A stretch of 64,000 bases of DNA from Adineta steineri (Eukaryota > Rotifera > Eurotatoria > Adinetida > Adinetidae). A program made the translations under genes and the position numbers. The notes below the pieces were generated by a model. It had not been told where the DNA came from, did not search any database, and saw only the letters and a list, made by a program, of their open reading frames with translations. Below are positions 11,655-24,298 of this stretch, one piece after another. Numbering within the stretch: the stretch's first letter is position 1; the number at the start of each line of letters is the position of its first letter. The DNA is taken from NCBI GenBank assembly GCA_905250115.1, contig CAJNOI010000156.1, forward strand, positions 117,307 to 181,306, given 5' to 3'.

Positions 11655-12719
11655 TTAATATCTATCGATAAATTTATTATTGTTAAATTTTTCAAATATA
11701 AAAGTACATTGAAAAATCCATTTAATTATTTTCTTTTTACATATTATATAAAATACTAAAAGATTATAATGATTGACAATAGACATGTGAAGTCAAATCT
11801 GACATGATAAATACCAGATTGACGAGAAAAATTTATCTTCTGGAAAAAACAAAATCAGAAGTTATTAATACAATTAAAATTTAAAAGTACAGCTAAAAAA
11901 ATTCTCTCAATGCGATGTTGTTTATACTGGCAGCAAGTTTACATTAGAATTTTCAAGCCGTAAATATTTTATGAGAAGCTCTACAATATACACAAATATT
12001 ACTTATTTTATAGTTGCATTTTTTGTCTTCAGTACGGACAAAATATTGAGAACATAAACTAAGGTCGAAATGTTCCCCATTTTGTAAAACAAAAAGTACA
12101 ATGATAAAATTAGTGATCCTGTGTAAATTGTAGAGTTTCTCATGCTGCATCTAATAACATATTTTGATTTTTAATACAATGTATTATCGGTTTGAAAATT
12201 ACGATGAAAAACACAATCATTTAATCTGTGCTACCTGCATGATTGTTATCGAAAATGTAGCATCGTAATATTAGTTGAATTCAATGAAAAGATATTTATT
12301 TTTATCTTTGAATGATAAGAGAAAGATTTTATCAGATAATGACTTGTAATTAAACTAAGAAAAGAATTTAAAAAATGTTGCATGTAATCGATTCTTTGAC
12401 TATGAAATATGATCAAAAAGTGAACACATTTTTTGTTCTCTTGAGAATAACATCGATTCTCATTCATCTCCCGTGTGTGTTACAACAATTAATGTATTGA
12501 ACAGAGACTTTGTTCCTTTTTTTTCCTATATATTGATTATTGGTATTGAGAAAAAGATCGTGATGAATAGCAGTCATGCTTCTGGTAGAAATAGATGAAT
12601 GAGGAAAAAAGAAATTTGACCGTTTTATCGTAGACTATACTCATCATACCATTTGTTCACCTTTTCTTCTTCTTCTTCTTTTTCTTTGTGTTAGACAATC
12701 ATTATTCTTAACAATATCA
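11655..12719. other. Intergenic, 1.1 kb
   Basis: No gene I can support. Minus-strand open frames of 65 and 73 codons (11953-12150, 12246-12467) show no domain or splice signals. A (TTC)n-like pyrimidine run lies near 12663-12690, shortly before the ASPP start. Confidence 0.45.
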
Positions 12720-15202
12720 ATGCGTTCAACATCTATTAATGATAAACCACAACAAACAAATATCAATAAAGTAAAAAGAACTAATTATTTCTTGTCTTTT
12801 TATTACGTATGATTTTAGTTAAATATAAATAATTCAGTAATGGATTATTCATTAAAAGAATTACAGGGAATAGTTACTCATCAACAAGAACAAATTGAAC
12901 ATAATCAACAATTATTAATCTCACGTGAACAACGTCTTAAATATCTTAAACAACAAGAAACATTACGTGCAAAACGTTTTCAACAAAATATTCAACAACA
13001 AGAAATGAAACATTTACGTTTAAGAACACTTGAAAATCAAATAAATCAATACAAAATATCAAATTCAACATTTGGTTTGTTTAAAAAAACAAAAAGATTT
13101 TCTTTTCATTTATATATTTTTTTTTAAGAAAATGAATTAGATATATTAAAACAAATATTTTTAAACAAAGAAGATGAATTAACCAAATCATTACATAAAA
13201 TAAATGATTTAACAAAACAATGTGAACAAATAAGAAAATTAAAATTAACAGCAAACAAAGAACAATCACAAAATAGAAATGAATTAGATAAATTAAAACA
13301 AGAACTATTAGTAAAATACTTTTTAATCTTTTGATCTTTTTTTTATAAGAAATAAAAAATATTTTTTAGATAAGAAATAAATTAAATGAACAACAAAATC
13401 GTCAAATAACTTATCAACGTGAAATCTATGCATCAAAACAAGCCGAATTAAATCAATTAAATTATCGAATAAATGATATTCAACAAAGTTTAATGAAAAA
13501 AAAAATATGTCAAACAATAACAACAACACCTGTTCAAACAATTTCATCATCGAATCATTTTAAAATCGCTTTAGATAATGTACAAAATACATTGAATAAT
13601 ATTAATATCGCTGAAATTGAAAAACGTATGGTACAATTAGCAAATTCATTTAATTCAATTAATACAAATGAAACATCGATAATACCTGAAATTAACAATG
13701 TGAATAGTCTAATGATATTTCATTCAAATTCATATTTTTATAATTTTTTCTTTTGTATGTATATATAGACAAACAATTCTTCACCATCATCATCAATAGT
13801 TACATCTAAACAAGCACTTGCATCTAAAAATGAAATAGTAGCAACATCTGTGATGTGTTCATCAAATACATCAGTATCATTTTCACCACTTTCAAATGAA
13901 TCAATAAAAATTGAAGAACAATTATTACCACCTAATCTACGTTTAAATGATGACATACTTTCAGTTCACTTTAATAATAAAACATCAAATGTTAAAAAAC
14001 GTCATTCATTATGTGATCCATGTGATTCATTAATAAAATATTTATCACCAAATACTGAACAACAACAACCAATTCAAGTTCGAGATGATTCATTCATAAA
14101 TTCATCTTTATCAAAAACAGAATCAACTATTGTTGCATATGAAAGTCTTGCAGATTTTCAAAGTAAAATTACTTGTAAGAAATCAAATGAAGGAGAAGAA
14201 GAAGAAGAAGAAGACAAAGAAGAACAATCAATAATGGAATCATTTATATCTGATACAGAATCTGAAGGTTCAGTTTCTGACGATATTGAATCAAATTTAT
14301 CATTTCCAGTAACTATATTACCATCTGATACGAATCTGAAATCTTTATTAAAAACTTCAACAACACCTAAAAATACTTCTCGACGTGTTATATTTGATCC
14401 ATTAACAATTCTTCTTGATGCCGCTGTTATTGGAGATCTTGAACTTGTTACAAAATCTGCAAAAGAAGTTCGTATATATAAATTTTTTTTGTTTGTTTTT
14501 ATTTCTATTTTTAAATATACCTTTAGGTGAAAAATATAAGTCAACCAAATGATGAAGGTTTAACAGCTTTAAATAATGCAGTATGTGCAGCAAATATTGA
14601 ATGTATTAAATTTTTAGTTGAATTTGGTTGTGATATTAATTATGCTGATAATGATGGTTGGACATCATTACATTGTGCTGCATCATGTAATCAAATATCT
14701 ATAGTAGAATTTTTAATTAAACACGGAGCTTGTATATATGCAACAACGATTCGAGATAATGAAACAGCTGCTGATAAATGTGAAGAAGATGAAGAAAATT
14801 ATACAGATTGTTCACAATATCTTTTAAGTAAAATGAAAAACAATATTATTAGTTGTATTTACCTTTTTTTTTCCTAGATGTACAAAATGATTTAGGTGTA
14901 ATTAATGATGGATTAGTTTATGCTTTATATGATTATGAACCAGATTCATTAGTAAATGATGAACTTGAATTTAAAAATGGTGATCAATTGAAAATATTAA
15001 GACGTGGAGATGATAATGAATGTGAATGGTGGTGGGCAAAACATGAAAATACGGAAAAAGAAGGTTATATACCACGAAATTATCTTGGAGTAAGTTATTA
15101 ATACATGATTTATCAATTAAAATATCTATGTATATATATATTTTTCTATTTCAGCTTTATCCAAGAGTACAATCTGGTACAATGTCATCAACAGATACTT
15201 AA
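12720..15202 (+). CDS. TP53BP2: ASPP-family protein (TP53BP2/PPP1R13B-like), 692 aa
   Basis: Eight exons (12720-12770, 12819-13074, 13129-13310, 13370-13699, 13769-14467, 14527-14827, 14878-15089, 15155-15202) keep one frame. Residues about 20-200 form the ASPP coiled coil, with blocks like [19 protein letters not shown] Ser/Thr-rich linker with a Glu run follows, then a PP1-docking RVxF motif (RVIF, residues 479-482). Ankyrin repeats lie at about 510-600 ([29 protein letters not shown]) and an SH3 domain at about 620-685 ([29 protein letters not shown]). In vertebrates the ankyrin-SH3 unit binds p53-family proteins and PP1, controlling apoptosis and polarity. The N-terminal ubiquitin-like domain of human ASPP is not visible, so either this form lacks it or an upstream exon was missed. 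One donor, GTGAAT at 13700, is weak but is the only one that keeps phase. Confidence 0.93.
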
Positions 15203-15438
15203 TAACTTTACTTTTTATTCTCAGGATTTGTTTATATATAAATAATAATTTCTTCAATAAATAGACTAATAAATATATTTCAGATTTTAAATTCTATAAT
15301 TAATACAATTCATTATTATTATTATTATATTTTTATTGATGGGATTGTAATTGTTAGTTCATAATTAAGAACAATTATACCTATTCATAAAAATAAATAA
15401 ATAAATAATTTTTTCTCGTTTTAACATCGGTATAAATA

Positions 15439-16254
15439 TTAAGTTTTTGTTGAAGTTCTATTTTCAGTCGTTCGTCGACTAAAAGCATAATATGCAGGTT
15501 GTGATGAAGATTCATTATTAGAAAATGATCCATGATGTTCAACAACTACAGCATTCGTATTTGGTAATGGTCGTTGCGTTATGTGAGAAGTGGATTGTAC
15601 ATTTGGTCGCGTGGAAGACACAGGATAGGATTCAGGCGAAATAACTGTACGTGAAGATTGTGGTGCAACGGCATTGCTTACTTGACGACGTACTTTTAAA
15701 GGTTGTCCGTTTGGAAGATGCGGATTTTCTATCGGATATACAGTCGTATTGTTAGTCGAATGTTGTATTAACGATGGTGAAATGATAGTTTTTGCATTGA
15801 TTTTATTTATCGGTGGTGATACTACTGTATTACTATTAGACCAAGCTTCATTTGAATTTTTTCGTTGTCGAGATGAAGGATGAGGTATTATCTGTACTTC
15901 ATAATGTTCATTGTAAGTATCTTGTGATGAAGCTGATGAAACTACTGAATCAACATCTTGAATGCTATTATCATCACTCTCAAATGACTGGCTTCTTCCA
16001 ACTTTTCTAGATGTTGGTTCATTATCATAATATAGTCCTGGTGTAGGTGTACGTAATTTAACTTCTACTTTTTCATCAAAATTAACTGATTTACTACGTC
16101 CACGTATATCTTGTTCTGTCATAGAAAGTCTTTCAGTTTTTCCTTTTCCTTTCGATCGAGAATTTTTTAATGCACTTTTTACATAAACCGGTTCAAATGA
16201 CGAAGTTACGTTAACAACAGCTGATGGAGTTGTTCTCGTTTGTTTACACCCCAT
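15439..16254 (-). CDS. Ser-rich protein with an MGC acylation-type N-terminus, 271 aa
   Basis: I chose the internal Met at 16254 because it gives MGCKQTRTT, a typical N-myristoylation/palmitoylation start, whereas the longer frame prefixes an unconvincing stretch. The rest is low-complexity and disordered. It has several basic-Ser sites that look like kinase targets (RGRSKS, KVGRSQSF, SRQRKNS), a conserved-looking VNFDEKVEVK block near residues 75-85, and Pro/Ser/Thr-rich segments to the end. It is probably a lipid-anchored, membrane-associated scaffold or phosphoprotein. No catalytic domain is seen. It faces the ASPP gene tail to tail, and its upstream side shares a 1.5-kb spacer with the coiled-coil gene at 17796. 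Confidence 0.7.
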   Translation of the reverse strand: MGCKQTRTTPSAVVNVTSSFEPVYVKSALKNSRSKGKGKTERLSMTEQDIRGRSKSVNFDEKVEVKLRTPTPGLYYDNEPTSRKVGRSQSFESDDNSIQDVDSVVSSASSQDTYNEHYEVQIIPHPSSRQRKNSNEAWSNSNTVVSPPINKINAKTIISPSLIQHSTNNTTVYPIENPHLPNGQPLKVRRQVSNAVAPQSSRTVISPESYPVSSTRPNVQSTSHITQRPLPNTNAVVVEHHGSFSNNESSSQPAYYAFSRRTTENRTSTKT

Positions 16255-17795
16255 GTATAGAAAAGAAAGACGTAGATTAAAAACAAAATAATACTCCACG
16301 TCAATGCAACTAAAAAAGAATAATAGAATAAATAATATTTTCTTCGAAACATTAATATTAATCAATTAACGAAATCAAACGAAAAGAAATAAATATTACT
16401 TCATTTATCCTATCTATCTTTTCAAATTCATTTATAAAAAGTAAAAATAATTAATAAAAATTACTTACTAGCATTTTTTGTAAAGAAATCTATGCTGCTG
16501 CAATTATTGTCGTTTATGTAAACTGTTATGAAATCAAATATGATTAAGCGATACCGTGGCAAGACAAAAATAAAGAGAAAATGATTTTGTTTCTTTGTTT
16601 TGGTGACGATTATAAACAACGAAAAAAAAGATTGATCGATTATACGAGAATAAAAATGAAAGAAATTTCTAATAACAATCAAATCTTTTTTTTCTTCTAC
16701 CGTTTTATGAAAAATAAATTAATGCTTTTTATCAACAAAAAGAGAACAGAACGAAAAAGTTGAAACGATGTGACATGTTGTTGTTCAGTAAAAGTACAAT
16801 TGATAGAGTAAATTAATAGAAGAGAAAATGCTTTATAACTTCAAAGTGAAGTTTTCTACTCAAGAGCGTTGAAAATAATTTAATAGTATATACAAAGATC
16901 TAGATTTTTCTTGATATAATTGGAAGTATCTATGTTGATCTTATTAGTCATATATGATACATTAGGATGTAACTATACTTTGATCAAGAAGTGGGCGTGT
17001 ACGATCATAATATTTTTGTAATACATAAAGAAATGTATCTAAAAACAAACAAAATGTAAAGTTGTTGCTTGGATGTTTACATAAAGTTCGAATCGATTTT
17101 AATTTTTACTTAAGTACAAAAAAACATTCGGTTGAGTATTTTATAATTATTTTAGATGAAGATTGATAATTATTCATATAAAAATAACTCTAATTATGAA
17201 TATCTTGGAAATTAGTAATAGAATCTCTTGTCAATTATCAAAATTTATCTATTAATATTTGATATTATTTTAGTTCGTAATAGTTATTCTACCACCAATT
17301 CGTACATTAATTCATACTTAACTGTCGCTAAACGTTCTATAATACAAGAATAACAAAAGTATGATCAAAATTTTCAAGTATTGTTGTGCTTTGATGAAGA
17401 ATAACACAGATTTTTTTCTTCTAGTAAATATTTTTCCGTAGAACACTCAAGAACTAAAAAGTATGAAAAATTTATTCTTGATTTGATCTCTTGGTACCAT
17501 GATCTCATATATAGATGTAGGTCAACTCTAATTCATACAATTAGTATTATAATTTCTTTCAAAGTCAGTCGTTTGACTATTAGAGATATTCAAAAATATC
17601 AATCTTCTCCATACTTTATTATTCAGAATTTAAAATAAATAAATTGAATAGTTTACGAGCTAACTTTATGTCGTTTGATACGAAATCATATATAAAACAA
17701 TGACTCATCGTTTTCGATAGTCTCGATGAAAATATATTAGATAACAAAATAATCACTTCTTTTTTCTTTCTTTCCTTTTATTTACTAAACAACAA
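16255..17795. other. 1.5-kb spacer between divergent genes
   Basis: The genes on either side point away from this region, so it probably holds both promoters. It is AT-rich. The open frames of 60-73 codons on both strands near 16461-16763 overlap each other and look like chance. No repeats or RNA genes seen. Confidence 0.5.
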
Positions 17796-18807
17796 ATGAT
17801 GGATATTCAACAAACATATGCCTCATCATCTGTAACTGATAGTTATAATAATGAATCAATTCTACCTCCATCGCTTTTTTCTTTTGAATCAACAATAAAT
17901 TCAAGTTCGAAACTAACTAATAATTCTTCGTATGAAAAAGATAGTTTATTAGATGAACAACTTCGTTTTGAAAAACAAATAGCACATGAAAGTTCAATAA
18001 AAACACAAAATTCATTTATAACAACATATACAAGTTTACAAACAATTCTTTCACAAACGCAATTAAAATTAGCTACAATATTTCTTCAAGAAACTGAATA
18101 TTTAAAATTTCGTGAACAACAACTTGAATATGAAGAACAATCACTAACAAAACGTATTATAAAAATTGAAAATATTCAAAATGAACGAAAACAAATAGAA
18201 AATGAATTCAATAAAATAAAAGATCGTCTTGAAATGGCAGTTATTCAACTTACAAAATTTCAAAATGATGGTGTAAGATTATTTTATATTCTTTTCTTGT
18301 TTTTATTCATTCATTGATTTCATCTATTTACTTTAGGTGGAAATCTTACAAAAATTATTTAATAAATCTCATCAAATAGATGAACAATTATCTGGACTTA
18401 TCTGTCAATGTGTAGCATCATTAAATCGTTCTCAAACAATAATTCATTCAAAAATCAATGAATTCTCACAAAAATCAAATCATATTCAATCTGAATTAAC
18501 TAACAGACAAGTTATAATGCGAAATACCCAATTATCAATAACATTAATACTTGAATTAGTTACTACACTTAATCAATTTAATGTTCAACATTCACAGGAT
18601 ATTACAATGACAACGATAAATTTTGAAAAACAATATCAACAATTTATAAATACATCAGAAATGACAAAGAATAATTTGGATATTAATAAAGAAATGAGTG
18701 AAATACATATATTAGAAAAAGAAAAAATTCAATTAGAAGAAGAATTATTAGAACAAACTATATTACTTGAAAATATTCATACTATCATAGGAAAAGTAAT
18801 TAGATAG
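17796..18807 (+). CDS. Coiled-coil protein, 315 aa
   Basis: Two exons, 17796-18272 and 18337-18807, are joined across a 64-bp intron in phase 0. After a Ser/Thr-rich head of about 45 residues, nearly all of the protein is predicted coiled coil: long runs with Leu/Ile at heptad positions and Glu/Lys/Gln between (EEQSLTKRIIKIENIQNERK, EMSEIHILEKEKIQLEEELL). No other domain, signal peptide or membrane segment is visible. It could be a cytoskeletal or trafficking tether; the composition gives no finer clue. Confidence 0.75.
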
Positions 18808-19179
18808 ATAGATAGATCGAAAGAAAAATATCTATTGTTAATTTGTTTCAAATGTTATTTTCGATATATTTTTAATAAAAGATTGTTTTTTTATTCATAT
18901 AATGACAATGATATGTAATGATATCACGAGACACTATATAGAAGCGTGATCTTTTATTTTTAGAAAGAAATTTAACTCATGAAATAAATTAATAAAAGTT
19001 CGTTTGAAAGGACACATTCTTGTAAAATAATAATTGTATATATACATACCTGTAACAAATACAATTCGTACAGAAGAAATAAAAAGATTTTCTATGATTT
19101 CATTTTTTTTAATTATTTTTGTTGAAACAAAACAATGACAAAAAAAAATCATTTCATTCATTCGTCGGAATTTATAATA

Positions 19180-20202
19180 ATGGATATTCAAAGTTTTTCT
19201 GCAACATATTGGTATATTTGGTAGGTTATAAAAAATAGATATGAAATAGAATATGTTTCATATATATTTAGGCTCCTTGTTGTTCTTGTAATTCTAATTC
19301 TAATCTTATTAAATGGTGGTGGAATATTATTGTATCATAAAAATCGACAAAAATTTATTAAAGAAGCAAATCAAGTTAATGATAATAATATACCAATGCG
19401 TGCACCATCTACAATATCAACAATAAATATGAATAATAAACCTAATTATAGAAAAATGTCAATACTATCAGCTGTAACACGTAATTCTTCAGTTACAAAT
19501 TCAAAAGTTTATCCAGAATTAAATACAAGAAAATCAAGGCGAATGATAAATTCACTACCAAATATAACAACAATTAATAAAGTAGTAAGAACATCTCAAG
19601 CAAGACCATTATCACCATTATCAGATGATATGAATGAAAAAGCTGATGAGATGGATTTATCATTAGAAGAATTTCAACGACAAGCATTAGCAGAACATAA
19701 TTTCATGAGAGCTATGTATAATAAATCACCATTAAAACTTACTGAATCATTAAATATTTATGCACAGGTAAAACTAAAAATTAATTTTTTTTTTATTTAA
19801 AATATTTTTATATAGTATTGGGCAGAACAATGTGCACGAACGAATATTATTAAACAATCACGACCTGAATGGCGTTTACAATGTAATGGACAATCATTAG
19901 GAGAAAATATTATTTCAATTAAATCTCTACAACCATTTGATGGTCTTAGAAAAAAAATTTATTTTTATTTGTTAATATTTATATTTGTTTTTTTTTTTGT
20001 AATTTTAGGTTCCTATTTTACTTCATTATTAATGGCGAAAGGCAATCAATCAAAAGAAGTTGACTGTATATTAAATGAAGTAAGTACTGAAGTTGGTTTT
20101 GGTCGTGCACAAACTCAACCAAATGATGATACACAGCAAGTACAATGGATTGGTGTAGCTCATTATTATCCATATCGTCAATTAACTGCTGTGCAATCTT
20201 AG
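19180..20202 (+). CDS. Membrane-anchored CAP-superfamily (SCP/TAPS) protein, 285 aa
   Basis: Four exons, 19180-19220, 19272-19767, 19816-19942 and 20009-20202, in phase. The short first exon plus the start of exon 2 make one hydrophobic segment (about residues 13-38, WLLVVLVILILILLNGGGIL) followed by basic residues, suggesting an uncleaved anchor. After a disordered basic linker, the C-terminal half is CAP-like: QALAEHNFMRAMYNKSPLKL carries the conserved HNxxR-type motif, YWAEQCARTN follows, SLGENI is the GEN[IL] motif, and TEVGFGRA matches the later strand. This region is nearest to GLIPR2/GAPR-1-type domains. The usual H-F-T-Q-x-x-W motif is poorly kept (SYFTSLLMAK), so catalytic-type residues are partly lost. 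Confidence 0.78.
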
Positions 20203-21102
20203 ACAGACATAAGACACACAAAAAAAGAAAGATATAAAGTCATTCGAGCGTAAAAAATAAAATAAGCAGAGAGAAGAGAGACAAAATGAGTTTATTAGTT
20301 GATGTAAATGATCATTGTGAATACAGAAGACTCGTGTGTTTTGTGTTTTGATATTATATCAATCGAAATATAGAAGTTAAAATAACGGTATGTTGATCTG
20401 ATTTTATATAAAACAAATAATATATATGAGAATTTACTTTGATTGATTAGTTCTATGTTAAATTTCTCTGGTTTTTACGCTACATTGAATTCATTGCTAT
20501 ATACAGATGTCTAACTAGAATAACAAAAACATTATTTTATATTTATTTCTGTTATTATTCTCATTGATTAGACTATGTAGACATTGTTCTTCTGTTATAA
20601 GGTCATATGTATATGAACATACTTGTATAGTCTTCTATACTTTTGATCTATATGATAATGTAGTTAATTATAAATATTTTTTAATGATGACATACATAAT
20701 GTTTCTTGTTTAATCAAGATCACAAGTCATGTTAAGCGAATAATATAATAATTCGATGGAATACATGTATGTGGGCCACAATAGATTAGTTATTTTCCAG
20801 GCTTTTCTTGTTGTTACTTTTAATGATAACAGTTGAGATACTATCTGTCAATTGATAAATCATTAGACAAAAATAATTTATCATTTTGAAGTAATAAATA
20901 TGGCACTTGTTATTTTTAATCTATCTCTTTTTCAACTTGATTGATGTCATTCTCTTACATATAATCTAAACGAATAAAATATGATAAGAAAATAGAAATA
21001 TACGTACTATTGTTAAATATACAATAAAAATGGGTTTGTAAAAAAAAATATCTTAAGAATATTTATTAATAGCGAATTGTTTTTAGTTAAATTTTCAACA
21101 AA
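20203..21102. other. Intergenic, 0.9 kb
   Basis: AT-rich with no supported gene, repeat or RNA. Confidence 0.5.
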
Positions 21103-22136
21103 ATGCGTATTAGAGCGGTACTTGTACTTACTTTTGCATTATTCTTTGCAATATCTGCACTTATATTTCATTTTTTAGCAATGTAAGTTTATATATTAAT
21201 TTAATTTACTACTAAAATGTATTAATGAATGAATATTATAGGTTTAGTAAACGATGGGTAGTAGCTGTGCCACGTAAACCTCGAGGACCTAATGATCAAA
21301 TACATTATTATGGATTATGGACAAGATGTCAATATTCAAATACTTCATTTGTTATTCCAGACATATCATCTCAACCAAATATAGAAAATTTTGTTTGTCG
21401 ACCAAATACTTATCTACGTTATGATAGTTCTAATCAAGATATAACTAAAAAATGTTATGAAAGTCGTCATCAATGTTCGTCAATTATTGGTGTTCATTTA
21501 GATTGTCGATGCGAATATTTATCAATTACACAAATACAACAATGTTGTACTATTCTAGCAGCTATATGTCTTTTAATTGCTATATTTGTTTTTTATCTTA
21601 AAATAATTGCGTCACCACAAAATGGTTTGTTATTATTATTGATTAGTTATATAAAGAGAATTTGTTTTGTTTTGCTCTATTTAGCAATTGCAGCACGCAT
21701 CTTGATTTTTACACCTATGATACTTCTTAGTTTAGCATTAGTATTAATGTTTACAACAATAATACTTTTAGGTGCTTATTTGAGACGTAATGAATACGAA
21801 GATTATGATATCAAACTACCAAAAGAAATTCTTCATCGATTACCTATGCAACCAGAATCATTTAATCTATATCGACTTAAGACTTTTTTGAGAACTCAAG
21901 AAGGTATTAATTTGAATGTTTTTTTTCTATCAATTAAAAGATTTGAGAAAAATATTATTTTTAATTTTATAGATCCTAGTCTACGTCGTCAAGCAATTTC
22001 AGTATTTAAATCAATTCATAAAGAACGTTTCTACGCTCGTATTGACTGGTCTGCCGGTGCAGAAATTATTGCTATCATATTAACATTTATTACACATATA
22101 TTAAGTGTTTTTCTAGCTCTAAAACAAGTTCAGTAA
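21103..22136 (+). CDS. Claudin/PMP22-like four-helix membrane protein, copy A, 281 aa
   Basis: Exons 21103-21182, 21242-21624, 21685-21903 and 21973-22136 join in phase. The layout is the tetraspan claudin type: TM1 in exon 1, then an extracellular loop with the W...GLWTRCQ signature of the claudin/PMP22/EMP superfamily plus extra cysteines. TM2 (LAAICLLIAIFVFYLKI) ends at the conserved SPQN splice site. TM3 and a final TM4 (EIIAIILTFITHILSVFLAL) follow. Such proteins act in cell junctions or membrane organisation. It is a tandem paralogue of 23230-24298, sharing the first two intron positions, but it lacks the intron that the other has after GGAY-equivalent residues. Confidence 0.82.
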
Positions 22137-23229
22137 TATTTAATTAATATATTTGAATATAAACTTCCATCATATATAATTTATAATTGATTATTATTTA
22201 TTTCATTATTTGTCATGTCTTGTTTTTTATATTATGCTTTTGCTTAATTCCTTTTTTTCTTTTTGTTTGTTAATGTGCGATAATAATAAACAATTATTTA
22301 TGGTTCCCATCCAATTATCCCTTTTATGTTGTCTGTTTGTTATTTTAGAGTATAAAAACATTTTTGATTCTTTCTCAATTGCTGTTGCTTTTTGTTTTCT
22401 CTTTAGTGTTTATGCTATGCTTGGCTTGTGTTTTTTTGAGAGAAAAAGATAACAAACCGTTAGTAAATGGGGTTGTATAGCACAACGTCTGAAGATGAGA
22501 ATTTTCTTTTCTCTCTCTCTCTCTCTCATTTAATCGTTCTTTTTTCTGGGCAATCAATCTACCATCCGATTTCCTCTTGTTTCTTTTTCTTTCCTTTTAT
22601 GATTTTTCTTTTTCTTTCACCGATCATCGACCTATACGTGAATGTCGATGTGTATATGGTCCTGTACGTAGACATATATAACAGTATATCTGCACTTCTA
22701 ATGGTTTGTATTGTGGTCGTTCGTTCATAACTGTATCTATTATTTCTCTTTTTCTTACTTGTGTGTGTGTGTGTGTGTACGTTCTTGCCCGTGAACTCGA
22801 ACGGACACATAAAGACGGGTAAGTAATAGTATAAAGTTAATAATGCATTGACGACAGACGCATATCGTCTCGTCGTTCTTTCTCCTCTTATTCGTATTGA
22901 TTATTATCAATATGATACGTTGATTAATGAAAAAAAGAATCTCAAAATAATAGATTTTATTTTGTATCAATTATTTATTCGTTAAATAGAATCAAGCAAA
23001 AGAGAAGTATTAATGAAGTTATAATTGAGGACAATGACAAGATATACTGATCTATAATAGATATATTTATTATGGGAGTGATTTTAGTGATGACAACTAT
23101 ATATATAGATATATAAATAACTATCAATTGAAATATGAGAATAGTAATATAATATATATACAATAAAAGTTATGCAATTTATTTTTCTAGATTGTTTTAT
23201 TATTTATTTGTCGATTATTAAAATAGATC
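22137..23229. other. Spacer between claudin-like paralogues, with microsatellites
   Basis: Contains a (CT)n run at about 22507-22529 and a (GT)n run at about 22761-22779. The open frames here (22210-22452, 22467-22730 and minus frames) are pyrimidine-rich translations without support. It is G+C-richer in the middle than the rest of the spacer. No gene called. Confidence 0.5.
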
Positions 23230-24298
23230 ATGCAAATTCGTGGTGTTATGGTTGTGTCAATTGCCCTATTTTTGGGTATTGCTGCATTGATTCTTCATTT
23301 GTTAGCTATGTAAGTTAATATAAATATATTTTATTCTAATTAAATATATTTTTTTCAAGGTGTTCACCTCGCTGGAAAATAACTAAACGAGATCGTGAAC
23401 CAACAATGGCACCAGTTAGTTATGGTCTTTGGGAACGTTGTGAATATACAAATTTAACAATAATGAAACAAGGCGTTGCACTTGGTGTTCGACCAAACGT
23501 TCGAATCTGTCGACCAAATCGTTATATGAGATATTCACCAGAAGATTTTGAAAAATGTTATTATATTCGTCGTAATTGTCCAGTTGTTGAAAAATCAGAA
23601 TTACCTACAGAATGTTCATGTCGATATTTACCATCAGCAAGAGCTTTACAATGGTTAACCATCTTATCTGCAGTTTTTCTTGTTTTTGGTTTACTTTTAC
23701 TCTATTTAAAAACAATTACATCACCACAAAATGGTTTGAATTTTGTTTTTATGTATTAAATATTAATAAATTTTATATTTTAGAAAGTGCAAACATGGTA
23801 CTTAGTTTTGGTCCATTCGTTTGTTTCATTTTAGTATTACTTTTAATGATTACAACATTAATTGTTGTTGGTGCTTGTAAGTGATTTTACCAAATGAAAA
23901 ATAGTGTTTTTAATTTTTTATATATATATATATAGATCTTCGACGAGATACGTATGAAGATTATACATTTCCATTAACAACTGTATCAAATAATACACAA
24001 CATTTACAAGGTTTCGATTTACATAGTCTTCGAAATTATGCTAAATTTCACCGTAAAAAAAATAAAAATTCAACTGTTTTTTCGTTTTTTTCTATTAAGA
24101 AATTTTATTTTAGAATCAACATTTTCTAATGATCAATTTGCTGCTGCTAAAAATGAATTATTTCTAGATGCTAATACACATTATCATACAAATATTGGAT
24201 GGGCTACTGGTTTTGAAATAATTGCAACGGTATTAATATTTCTTGTTACTGCTGTTACATTTTTACTTGGAACAATATCAAGATCAGAAAATAATTAG
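23230..24298 (+). CDS. Claudin/PMP22-like four-helix membrane protein, copy B, 282 aa
   Basis: Five exons, 23230-23309, 23360-23733, 23784-23876, 23936-24052 and 24114-24298, in phase. The order matches copy A: TM1 (VVSIALFLGIAALILHLLAM), an extracellular loop with the W...YGLWERCEY signature and six further Cys, TM2 ending TSPQN, TM3 (VCFILVLLLMITTLIVVGA) and TM4 (IIATVLIFLVTAVTFLLG). The shared motif R-x-Y-E-D-Y after TM3 confirms paralogy. An extra intron at 23877-23935 splits the Tyr codon after GGA; copy A reads straight through there. Likely a plasma-membrane protein of epithelial contacts; function inferred from family only. Confidence 0.82.

Noticed and set aside
22210..22730. Hydrophobic open frames resembling small membrane proteins
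   Set aside because: Pyrimidine-rich sequence naturally encodes Leu/Phe/Ser; no splice, paralogue or start support.
22755..22785. GT run as a further telomere-like palindrome
   Set aside because: Pure GT microsatellite with no G triplets and no C-rich partner arm.
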